Positions 40,945 through 47,448 of a DNA stretch of 47,448 bases are shown here, one piece after another; position 1 is the stretch's first letter; each line of letters opens with the position of its first letter. The position numbers and the translations under genes were made by a program. This stretch comes from SIG452 sp045541975 (lineage in GTDB: Bacteria; Bacillota; Clostridia; UMGS1840), in assembly GCA_045541975.1 (NCBI GenBank), contig JAZQKB010000033.1, forward strand, positions 1 through 47,448. The letters run 5' to 3'. The notes under the pieces are model-generated. The model had not been told where the DNA came from. It did no database searches and worked only from the letters and a program-made list of their open reading frames with translations.

Positions 40945-43542
40945 ATGACGAAACAGTCACAAATGATGAAGCGAACTCTGGCAATGGTGCTTGGCTTTAT
41001 TATGCTCATCGGCATGAGTTTTACCGGCTTTGCGTACAATGTTTCTTCGGACTTGGTAGGAACCAAATACGAAGATGCAGGCGCAGTGCTGGGAGCACTC
41101 GGCATCATGGTTGGTGACCCTGACGGTAACTTCCGTCCCGATGATGGCATCAAGCGTTCTGAGTTTGCTAAAATAGCGATTCACACCATGGGGCTGGAGG
41201 ATTCTGCAGAGGCATCTCAGGGAAGCGCAAGATTTTTAGATGTTACCTCAGATTACTGGGCGAACGGCTATATTAATGTTGCAGCAAACCAGAATCTGAT
41301 TGTGGGTGACCCGGACGGCAACTTCCGCCCTGAAGACAGAATTTCCTACCAGGAAGCAGTTACCATTTTAATCCGTATGTTAGGTTACGAGCTGGCGGCA
41401 GAAGCCAGAGGCGGTTATCCTCATGGGTATCTGCAGGTGGCAAACCAGTACGGTTTCACCAAAAATGCGGCAGGTAGCGGTAGTGAAGTAACCAAACGTG
41501 GCACTGCGGCACTGTTAACCTACAATGCATTAACCATCGGTATGATGGAGCAGACCGGCTTTGGTTCCAACTCCAACTTTGAAATTACCGACAAAACCGT
41601 GTTAAAAGAATATCTGTCCACCGAGCGGTTCCAGGGACAGGTAACCGGAAACTACTACACCAAATTGACTGCTGCAAGCGGTCTGGAAAAAAATCAGATT
41701 GAAATTGATTCTGTAGTTTACGAAACCGATGACGAAAATGCGGAAAATTACTTGGGATACCGTGTGAACTACTACGTGAGAACCGACGATAACGGTGACA
41801 AAACCGTGATTTTAGTACGACCTGAAAACGGCAGAAACAAAACTCTGGCAATTGATGGTGCCAACATTGAAACCGTGGAAGCAGGCAGAATCAACTACTG
41901 GCAGAATAAAGACACCGACAAAGCAACCAAATTTGCGAAAATCTCTGCATCTGCCAAAATGATTTACAACGGTACTTTTGTAACCTTTGACGAAGCGAAA
42001 ATCAAAGAAAACGGTACCTTAGCAGGAAACGTGCAGCTCTTGGATGCAGACTCTGATGACACCTACGACGTGGTATTCGTGAATGAATACAAAAACTTAG
42101 TAGTAGACGGCATCAGTAACCTTTCTTACACTGTAACCGATAAGTACGGCAATCCCTCTTTATCCTTTGATCCGGAAGAAACCGGCGTGAAATTCTCATT
42201 GACCGATAAAAACGGAAACCCCTTCAAATTTGAAGACTTGAAAGAATGGATGGTTATTTCCTATCTGGAAAATGATGCTCAGGATGTGTTAAAAGCAACT
42301 GTAATCACTGATAAAGTTGAAGGCGCTGTAGTAGAAATGGAAGGCGATAAATTCAAAATCGGCGACAAATTCTATCAGAAAGCAGACAACTACACCGGCG
42401 AAATCAAATTAGATGACGAAGGTACCTTCTTCTTAGATGTCAGAGGTAGAATTGCTGCAGTAAACACCAATTCCACTTTATCCGATAAGTATGCTTATCT
42501 CTTGGATGCTGCAGAAGCAGACGGTATGGACGACCATATTGACCTGAAACTGTATAACATGAGTGGGGAAGTGATTATCCTTTCTTCTCACGACAAAATC
42601 TCCTTAAACGGCGGTAGCCGTGAAGCGGCAAAAACCGTGTTGGAGAAATTAAAAGCAGAGGGCAAAGTAACCAAACAGTTAATCACTTATGAATTAAACT
42701 CCGACGGTAAACTCACTAAATTAAACACCGCCGAAGATGTTTCCGGCAGCGGTGTTACCATCAACAAAGACAAATTTGTGATGAACTACAAAGGGGATAA
42801 CACCGCTTATAAGAAAACTTCTTCTAAATTAGGTTCTTATGTGATTACCGATTCCACCTTAGTGTTTGACATTCCTGCAACTGCAACCAATTCTGACGAT
42901 TACGCAATCAAAAACAAATCCATGTTTGAAGATGGCGGTTTATACGATGTGGAAATTTACGATGCAGGCGAAGATTTAACCGCAAAAGTGGTTATCGTGA
43001 AAAACTCCACCGGTTTGACCAGCTCCGAAAGTCCGATTGCAGTTATCAATAAGATTGCGCAGTCCAGAAACGATAAGGGCGAAATTGTAGACAAATTATA
43101 TGCTGCCCACAACGGTCAGATGATTGCCTTAGAAACCTCTGAAAAAGGCATTTTGGTAAACGGCGAAGGCAAGCAGTTAAAAGCCGGAGACGTGATTCAG
43201 TTCAGAACCAACTCTCAGGGTGCGATTGATAAAATCACCGTTTTATTCGAGGTAGCAAACAAAGCGACCGAGTTTACGAAAACCGAGGGCGATATGCGTC
43301 TGGTATACGGTAAAGTAGACCGTAAGTTTGCATCCTCCATCAATGTTACCGTAAACGGCGGTAGCGTGGAAAACTTCGCTTTAGACGGCGTAAAAGTGAT
43401 CTCTGTGGATACCACCAAATCTTCCACCCAGGTGAAATTAGCCGATGCAGGTGACATTCAGAAATACGATGCGAAGAGCCCCAGACTGGTGCTGATTCGT
43501 GAGTATAAAGACCAGGTTCAGGAAATCGTTATCGTAAGATAA
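40945..43542 (+). CDS. SLH-domain S-layer-like protein
   Basis: 865 residues with a signal peptide (to about residue 30) and N-terminal SLH repeats: one in YEDAGAVLGALGIMVGDPDG (and FRPDDGIKRSEFAKI), a second in FLDVTSDYWANGYINVAANQ followed by NLIVGDPDGNFRPEDRI, and a degenerate third to about residue 190. The remaining 650 residues are beta-rich, Lys/Asp/Thr-rich repeat-like domains without known catalytic motifs. It has the form of an S-layer or major surface protein, bound to wall polymer by SLH. The SD GGAGGAGA is strong, codon use is more restricted than in neighbours by eye, and it has its own promoter, leader and terminator, consistent with high expression. Confidence 0.9.
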   Translation: MTKQSQMMKRTLAMVLGFIMLIGMSFTGFAYNVSSDLVGTKYEDAGAVLGALGIMVGDPDGNFRPDDGIKRSEFAKIAIHTMGLEDSAEASQGSARFLDVTSDYWANGYINVAANQNLIVGDPDGNFRPEDRISYQEAVTILIRMLGYELAAEARGGYPHGYLQVANQYGFTKNAAGSGSEVTKRGTAALLTYNALTIGMMEQTGFGSNSNFEITDKTVLKEYLSTERFQGQVTGNYYTKLTAASGLEKNQIEIDSVVYETDDENAENYLGYRVNYYVRTDDNGDKTVILVRPENGRNKTLAIDGANIETVEAGRINYWQNKDTDKATKFAKISASAKMIYNGTFVTFDEAKIKENGTLAGNVQLLDADSDDTYDVVFVNEYKNLVVDGISNLSYTVTDKYGNPSLSFDPEETGVKFSLTDKNGNPFKFEDLKEWMVISYLENDAQDVLKATVITDKVEGAVVEMEGDKFKIGDKFYQKADNYTGEIKLDDEGTFFLDVRGRIAAVNTNSTLSDKYAYLLDAAEADGMDDHIDLKLYNMSGEVIILSSHDKISLNGGSREAAKTVLEKLKAEGKVTKQLITYELNSDGKLTKLNTAEDVSGSGVTINKDKFVMNYKGDNTAYKKTSSKLGSYVITDSTLVFDIPATATNSDDYAIKNKSMFEDGGLYDVEIYDAGEDLTAKVVIVKNSTGLTSSESPIAVINKIAQSRNDKGEIVDKLYAAHNGQMIALETSEKGILVNGEGKQLKAGDVIQFRTNSQGAIDKITVLFEVANKATEFTKTEGDMRLVYGKVDRKFASSINVTVNGGSVENFALDGVKVISVDTTKSSTQVKLADAGDIQKYDAKSPRLVLIREYKDQVQEIVIVR

Positions 43543-43558
43543 TTGATTCTAAATGAAA

Positions 43559-43593
43559 AAAGAAAGACACAGTTTCAAACTGTGTCTTTCTTT
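43559..43593. terminator. bidirectional terminator between the SLH gene and tcdA
   Basis: Perfect 17-bp inverted repeat (43559-43575 with 43577-43593) with A-tract and T-tract flanks in both directions. It serves the SLH gene (plus) and overlaps the tcdA stop codon (minus). Confidence 0.85.
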
Positions 43594-44308
43594 ATTTTTT
43601 CGCAATATCCTTAATCACTTCGCCGGCAATAATTAAACCGGCAACCGAGGGAACAAAGGCAACGCTTCCGGGAGCTTTTCGCCCTGTGGTTCCTTTATCT
43701 TCGTCGTTATTATCATATCGGGGGATGAGCGGTTCTTCTTTGGAATAAACCACTTTTAAGTGTTCTATTTTTCGTTTTCTGAGTTCTTGTCGCATTACTC
43801 TTGCAAGGGGACAAACCGAGGTTTTGGAAATATCCGTAACTTCCAGTTTTGTGGGGTCCAGTTTATTGCCGGTTCCCATAGAGGAAATGATGGGTATATT
43901 TAATTGGTGAGCAGTTTCAATTAAGTGGAGCTTTGCGGTCACGGTATCAATGGCATCCACAATGTAGTCAATACCTGAGAAATCAAAGTCGGTTTCAGGC
44001 AGGTAAAATTCGGTTCTAAGATGCACAGTTGCATCGGGATTGATGGACAGAATCCGTTGTTTTGATATTTCTGTTTTATACTGTCCCACCGTATCCTGGA
44101 TGGCAATCAGCTGGCGGTTTAAATTGGTGAGTGATACAGTATCGTTATCTACCAGCGTAAATGTTCCCACACCGCTGCGGCATAAGGCTTCCACCGTGTA
44201 GGAACCCACTCCGCCTAAGCCAAACACAGCCACATGAGCTTTTTTTAGTTTTTCTACGCCGTCTTTTCCGAGTAGCAACTCGGTGCGGGAAAACTGGTTC
44301 ATAATCAT
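43592..44308 (-). CDS. tcdA: tRNA threonylcarbamoyladenosine dehydratase
   Basis: 238 residues of the ThiF/MoeB/E1-like family. The nucleotide-binding motif FGLGGVGS and VDNDTVSLTNLNRQ with the RQ pair place it among E1-like enzymes, and TDISKTSVCPLARVMRQELRKR and GSVAFVPSVAGL match TcdA (CsdL), which converts t6A37 of tRNA to its cyclic form using ATP. Start ATG overlaps the patatin stop by 4 bases. Last gene of the five-gene minus-strand operon. Confidence 0.93.
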   Translation of the reverse strand: MIMNQFSRTELLLGKDGVEKLKKAHVAVFGLGGVGSYTVEALCRSGVGTFTLVDNDTVSLTNLNRQLIAIQDTVGQYKTEISKQRILSINPDATVHLRTEFYLPETDFDFSGIDYIVDAIDTVTAKLHLIETAHQLNIPIISSMGTGNKLDPTKLEVTDISKTSVCPLARVMRQELRKRKIEHLKVVYSKEEPLIPRYDNNDEDKGTTGRKAPGSVAFVPSVAGLIIAGEVIKDIAKK

Positions 44309-45165
44309 TCCTCCAGGGGAGCTTTTTCGGTAAATTTGAAGATTTGTTTCATTTGTTTTTTTACATCATCATAGCCGATTTTCCAAACGGTCTTTAACTT
44401 GTCGGGATCTTTTTCAAACCGTCCCACGGGTAGGGGAGCATCGGGAGCAACGATGATTGCTTTTCCTTCTTTTTCCAGTTCGTCTAAATAGGAGAGTGTT
44501 TCGTTATACATTTCGTGACGATGATCCATGGCTTCTACTAATTTGGGGTAGTTGCGATACATTCTTTTGTATACACTGCGGAATTTTTCCGGTGCTTTCA
44601 CATAGCCCCGTTCTCTGGTTAATACCACAATCACTTTGTCACAACCGTCATCCAAAGCTTTTTTCACGGGAATGGAATCTGTTACACCGCCGTCTAAGTA
44701 CTTACCGCCTTGGTACTCCACAACGGGAGCAAACACAGGCAGGGAAGAGGAGGCACGAAGTACAATATTTTTTGGCTCAATATGAGATTTATCAAAATAC
44801 TTGGCACGTCCTGTGATGATATCGGTCACTCCAATGGTAAATTCGCAGGGGGAGTTATAAAATGCGTCATAATCAAAAGGAATCAGTTTGTTTGGAATTT
44901 CGTCAAACAGAAAATCCATTCCAAACAGAGACTTGGTTTTGATATAGTTTTTCACACTTAAATAACGGCTGTCGGCAATGTATTCAGTATTGGTGCGAAA
45001 GGCACGTCCTTTTTGGTTCGATACATAGGACAGTCCGTTGCAGGCACCTGCGGACACGCCAATCACATAATCTGCACGGAATTTTTCATCCATCAGACAG
45101 TCCAACACACCAATGGTATAAATCCCACGCATACCGCCGCCTTCTAAAACCAGTCCGATTTTCAT
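44305..45165 (-). CDS. patatin-like phospholipase
   Basis: 286 residues. The N-terminal GLVLEGGGMRG (oxyanion glycines), the nucleophile Ser38 in VIGVSAGACNG and Asp158 in LDGGVTDSIPV form the patatin catalytic dyad. It is of the YjjU/RssA bacterial type and would hydrolyse lipids or acyl esters. The start is placed at 45165: the ATG at 45174 has no room for its ribosome site, while GAAGGA sits 9 bases before 45165. It overlaps tcdA by 4 bases. Confidence 0.9.
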   Translation of the reverse strand: MKIGLVLEGGGMRGIYTIGVLDCLMDEKFRADYVIGVSAGACNGLSYVSNQKGRAFRTNTEYIADSRYLSVKNYIKTKSLFGMDFLFDEIPNKLIPFDYDAFYNSPCEFTIGVTDIITGRAKYFDKSHIEPKNIVLRASSSLPVFAPVVEYQGGKYLDGGVTDSIPVKKALDDGCDKVIVVLTRERGYVKAPEKFRSVYKRMYRNYPKLVEAMDHRHEMYNETLSYLDELEKEGKAIIVAPDAPLPVGRFEKDPDKLKTVWKIGYDDVKKQMKQIFKFTEKAPLEE

Positions 45166-45183
45166 AGACAACATTCCTTCTTT

Positions 45184-45684
45184 TTAGAATTTAAATCTCC
45201 GTAAGCGAATAGCATAAAACTGGATTCCCCGTTCCAGCACATTATCGTACAACACAAATACAGCAAGTAGCAACACATATAATAGCCACAGTGCGTCTTC
45301 AAAGGGGGCAAATTGCACCATAATAAAATAGGCAACTACTGATAACACGCTTACCCACAACAATTTAATGACCCAGCGGATTGGTTTGGAGAGCACCTTG
45401 TGATCCACAATATGCTTCACAATGGGGTAGTGGGTAATAATCACAGCGTAGCCAATCATGGTAACAAAATCCGCTACTAATAAAAATCCCAAAAGGGTAA
45501 TGACCGCACAGGTGGAAATCCCGTAACGGATACCGCACTCTTCTGTGGCAACATAGGTGAAAAAGGTGGAAAACAGAAAGAAAAAAGCCGTTACTGTCGG
45601 TAGAATATTGGTGATAATAAGAGACAATGCTCCCAAAGCAGAGAGCATTGCACAAAAGGTAATTTTTTTGGTTGTTTTTGCCAT
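45184..45684 (-). CDS. multi-pass membrane protein (ECF S-component/DUF2232-like)
   Basis: 166 residues with about five hydrophobic segments. The opening TKKITFCAMLSALGALSLII, with a basic start and a small-residue first helix, resembles ECF transporter S-components and DUF2232-like proteins. No ligand motif is visible and no ECF energising genes are nearby. The start at 45684 is favoured by AAGGA upstream; an in-frame ATG at 45750 lies inside the DnaJ gene. Function unknown. Confidence 0.65.
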   Translation of the reverse strand: MAKTTKKITFCAMLSALGALSLIITNILPTVTAFFFLFSTFFTYVATEECGIRYGISTCAVITLLGFLLVADFVTMIGYAVIITHYPIVKHIVDHKVLSKPIRWVIKLLWVSVLSVVAYFIMVQFAPFEDALWLLYVLLLAVFVLYDNVLERGIQFYAIRLRRFKF

Positions 45685-45695
45685 AACGTTCCTTC

Positions 45696-46307
45696 CTAAC
45701 AACAAGAAATCAGGTCGCCGCCCATCATTTCGCAGCAACAGTCGGCACACAGCAGATTACTGCAGCAGTCACAGGTGTTCATACCGCCACCGTAACCGTA
45801 GGAGTTGCCTGTTTGTTGGTAGGTTTGCTGACGGCGGGACACGCTGTTTAACATGTTGCGGTATTCCATGTTTGTAGGATCCATATTGACAGCGGTCTGC
45901 AGATGTTGGATTCCTTCAAAATGCCAGCCTTTGTTCAGGTAGATTACACCAATTAAAAAGTGCCATTCGGCAGAACCGTTGTTGTTGCGGTTCAATTCTG
46001 CTTCCGCTTCCTGAAAACGGCGCTGACGGATGAGATTTCGCACATTGGCAAAATTGGTACCGGAAGAATAACTTCCGCCACCTGTGTAACCGCCGGAGGA
46101 ATAACCGGAATTGCCTCGGTTTGCACGTTCCTTGTTTATCTGGTCGTATGCCTGATTAATCTTTTGGAGTTTTTCTTTAGCCAGGTCTTCCAGCGGATTA
46201 TCTTTGTATTTATCGGGATGATACTTTTTGACCAGTTCCCGATATGCTTTTTTTATCGTTTCATCGCTGTCGGAGGGGTTTACTCCTAAAACTTCATAGG
46301 GGTTCAT
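45696..46307 (-). CDS. DnaJ-domain protein with TPR-like region and Cys-rich tail
   Basis: 203 residues. A J domain (residues 1-63) has the HPD motif at His30-Pro31-Asp32, so it should stimulate an Hsp70 ATPase. A Gly/Ser-rich linker follows (about 65-85), then a TPR-like pair of helices (RRFQEAEAELNRNNNG, then GIQHLQTAVNMDPTN). The last 25 residues are very Cys-rich (CDCCSNLLCADCCCEMMGG, then CC), a likely metal-binding tail. It is not DnaJ proper, since the central zinc finger and C-terminal domains are missing. It pairs with the DUF5685 gene upstream, a pairing I recall from other Firmicutes. Confidence 0.88.
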   Translation of the reverse strand: MNPYEVLGVNPSDSDETIKKAYRELVKKYHPDKYKDNPLEDLAKEKLQKINQAYDQINKERANRGNSGYSSGGYTGGGSYSSGTNFANVRNLIRQRRFQEAEAELNRNNNGSAEWHFLIGVIYLNKGWHFEGIQHLQTAVNMDPTNMEYRNMLNSVSRRQQTYQQTGNSYGYGGGMNTCDCCSNLLCADCCCEMMGGDLISCC

Positions 46308-46361
46308 AGTTGTCTCCTTTGTTTGGGGATAGTATATTCAGGGTAGAGAGCTATATAAAAA

Positions 46362-47174
46362 CTAAAAATTTTCCACCGTTTTACGTAGTCCCAAATAAAT
46401 AATATTATCTAAAAGCTCTTTGTTTTTATGAATCGTTAAAAGCTCGTATGCATTGGCAATTTCACTTAACGTGTAGGTAAGAGCGGGGACCAGCTCTTTT
46501 TTTAATGCTTCTTTTTGAATCTTATTTTTGCTTCTTGCTAGGAAAGGGTTATAGGTTCCTTTTTTCTGGTCTCTTTGTAAATCCATATAGGCATCGGTGT
46601 AATAAATAAAACGTCCGATATGGTAACCTACTGTTTTCAGAGCTAAGTTGTTTTCATTGCGGTCAAAAATAGCTTCTGTCAGTTTCCCGAAACACTCCGA
46701 TACCCGGTCCGGATTTTCACAGTTCTCAAGTTCTAATTGGCGAAGTGCTTTTAGGTTTTCCTGCACGGCTTTTGCCTGACGGGGATATTTTTTTTGCACC
46801 TTTTTCATGGGAAAGTAATACCAAATGCGGGCAAAACTTTTCAGGGATTTTTCATCATCCCAATCATCTTTTAGTTTGTAATAGGAAAGAAGGACCGACA
46901 TATCTGCGCTATAGCGGATTCCTTCATCTTCATAAATCACAGGTCGGCGGGTAAAGGGATGTGCAATACACGGCTCGTGCTTAAGTGTGATTTCGTCTTT
47001 ACAAAGTGACGAAATTAAAATGGCGAGAAAAGTCATATCATAGCTTAACCCAAATCGGATCAGCTGATGAAACTGTTTTCCAAGCATTTTACATAAACCG
47101 CAGTAGTATCCGCGGAAGATATTATAATCACAGACTCTTAATAAATCTTTATGTGCATTCACATATCCAAACAT
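46362..47174 (-). CDS. DUF5685 family protein
   Basis: 270 residues. The N-terminus MFGYVNAHKDLLRVCDYN with YYCGLCKMLGKQ is characteristic of DUF5685, a family of unknown function with conserved cysteines near residues 28-31 (CGLC) and a later LKHEPCIAHP segment. It is largely alpha-helical and has no signal peptide or membrane helix. A promoter lies at 47233-47261 and the DnaJ-like gene follows 54 bases later, so the two probably act together, perhaps with the Cys-rich DnaJ tail in metal handling; that is inference. Confidence 0.85.
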   Translation of the reverse strand: MFGYVNAHKDLLRVCDYNIFRGYYCGLCKMLGKQFHQLIRFGLSYDMTFLAILISSLCKDEITLKHEPCIAHPFTRRPVIYEDEGIRYSADMSVLLSYYKLKDDWDDEKSLKSFARIWYYFPMKKVQKKYPRQAKAVQENLKALRQLELENCENPDRVSECFGKLTEAIFDRNENNLALKTVGYHIGRFIYYTDAYMDLQRDQKKGTYNPFLARSKNKIQKEALKKELVPALTYTLSEIANAYELLTIHKNKELLDNIIYLGLRKTVENF

Positions 47175-47232
47175 AACCGTCTCCGATTCTTTTATTTACT
47201 TAATATCCATAAATATCCATGATAATACAGTT

Positions 47233-47261
47233 ATTGTATCATAGCTTTGTGAACATTGCAA
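47233..47261 (-). promoter_or_regulatory. promoter of the DUF5685-tcdA operon
   Basis: On the minus strand TTGCAA (47261-47256), a 17-base spacer and TACAAT (47238-47233), about 59 bases before the start codon at 47174. Two copies of ATATCCAT lie between it and the gene. Confidence 0.7.
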
Positions 47262-47329
47262 GAATTTTTGGTATTTTTCTAAAAGGATACCAACGTTTGA
47301 AACTGTGATAAAAAACGAAAAATAAATAT

Positions 47330-47353
47330 CCCCCCGTGTAACGGGGGGTTTTT
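47330..47353. terminator. C6/G6 hairpin terminator
   Basis: 7-bp GC stem (47330-47336 with 47342-47348), TGTAA loop, then TTTTT on the plus strand and an AT-rich run on the minus strand. There is no plus-strand gene just upstream, so it probably ends a minus-strand transcript coming from beyond the window. Confidence 0.6.
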
Positions 47354-47360
47354 CATTTTC

Positions 47361-47417
47361 GGGCATAGCCCTAATATTACTGGCAACGCACAAGTGCGTT
47401 TTAGATTGGCCTGCCAG
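47361..47417. other. structured non-coding tail of the window
   Basis: GGGC-ATA-GCCC (47361-47371), then a nested pair of stems: CTGGCA (47380-47385) with TGCCAG (47412-47417) enclosing an ACGCAC/GTGCGT hairpin (47386-47399). No coding frame fits. It could be a repeat or the 3' end of an element lying beyond the window. Confidence 0.4.
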
Positions 47418-47448
47418 CCATGCAATTACTACTTACTACCCATAAATG

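Noticed and set aside
47196..47393. Minus-strand open frame of 65 codons
   Set aside because: It spans a terminator hairpin and a promoter and has no ribosome site or recognisable motif.
1..47448. CRISPR arrays, cas genes or toxin-antitoxin pairs
   Set aside because: No regularly spaced direct repeats and no matching protein families were seen.

Overview
The window looks like a chromosomal segment of a low-GC Firmicute, probably an anaerobic gut member of the Clostridia. The basis is AT-rich codon use, SLH-anchored surface proteins, a YesM/YesN two-component pair, Firmicute-type (class II) GalT, and a block with NusG_II, Gx-transporter, DUF4321, MreBCD and PBP2 proteins. No 16S or other marker is present, so the genus is not resolved.

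Layout. (1) 1-597 is the 3' end of a probably extracellular protein, followed by a strong hairpin. (2) 703-15245 is one long plus-strand operon behind a clear sigma-A promoter: PfkB kinase, nucleoside hydrolase, YesM/YesN two-component system, CE7 esterase, BNR sialidase-like protein, NanA, a fragment of an FAD oxidoreductase, a full FAD oxidoreductase, a GH38 alpha-mannosidase-like enzyme, a GH29 fucosidase and an SGNH/GxDLY esterase. None of the enzymes has a signal peptide, so it reads as a cytoplasmic pathway for imported sialylated, fucosylated or mannosylated, O-acetylated oligosaccharides. No transporter is in view. (3) 15246-15540 is a scar with remnants of a serine hydrolase and of the rhamnose isomerase C-terminus. 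(4) 15541-19265 is a central-sugar module: pyrophosphatase, a mixed-type phosphofructokinase, and a fusion of mannose-6-phosphate isomerase with a ROK hexokinase. (5) About 19305-25822 is an inserted, AT-rich surface-protein island (two secreted proteins, a short SLH protein, a decayed gene, a beta-helix protein). It is bracketed by a truncated small gene on the left and a truncated, decayed second copy of the ManA-ROK fusion on the right. (6) 27418-29135 is a lone excisionase/integrase pair abutting the 3' end of tRNA-Trp. (7) 29299-33080 carries a membrane-anchored Cys-rich protein, galK, galT and a phosphopantetheinyl transferase. (8) 33084-40662, minus strand, holds two units: NusG_II, Gx, DUF4321, mreB, ending in an intrinsic terminator; then mreC, mreD, PBP2, rsuA, queA. 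(9) 40765-43593 is a large SLH S-layer-like protein behind a structured leader. (10) 43592-47261, minus strand, is an operon with DUF5685, a DnaJ/TPR protein, a membrane protein, a patatin and tcdA.

How the parts connect: the glycan operon would release mannose, fucose and sialic acid. The ManA-ROK fusion could turn mannose (or glucose and other hexoses) into fructose-6-phosphate, which the neighbouring phosphofructokinase commits to glycolysis. galK/galT handle galactose. The most distinctive observations are the ManA-ROK fusion and its decayed copy, the insertion that split the duplicated module, the zinc-knuckle GH38, and the switch-like leader of the S-layer-type gene. All functional statements come from reading motifs by eye; no database search was run.
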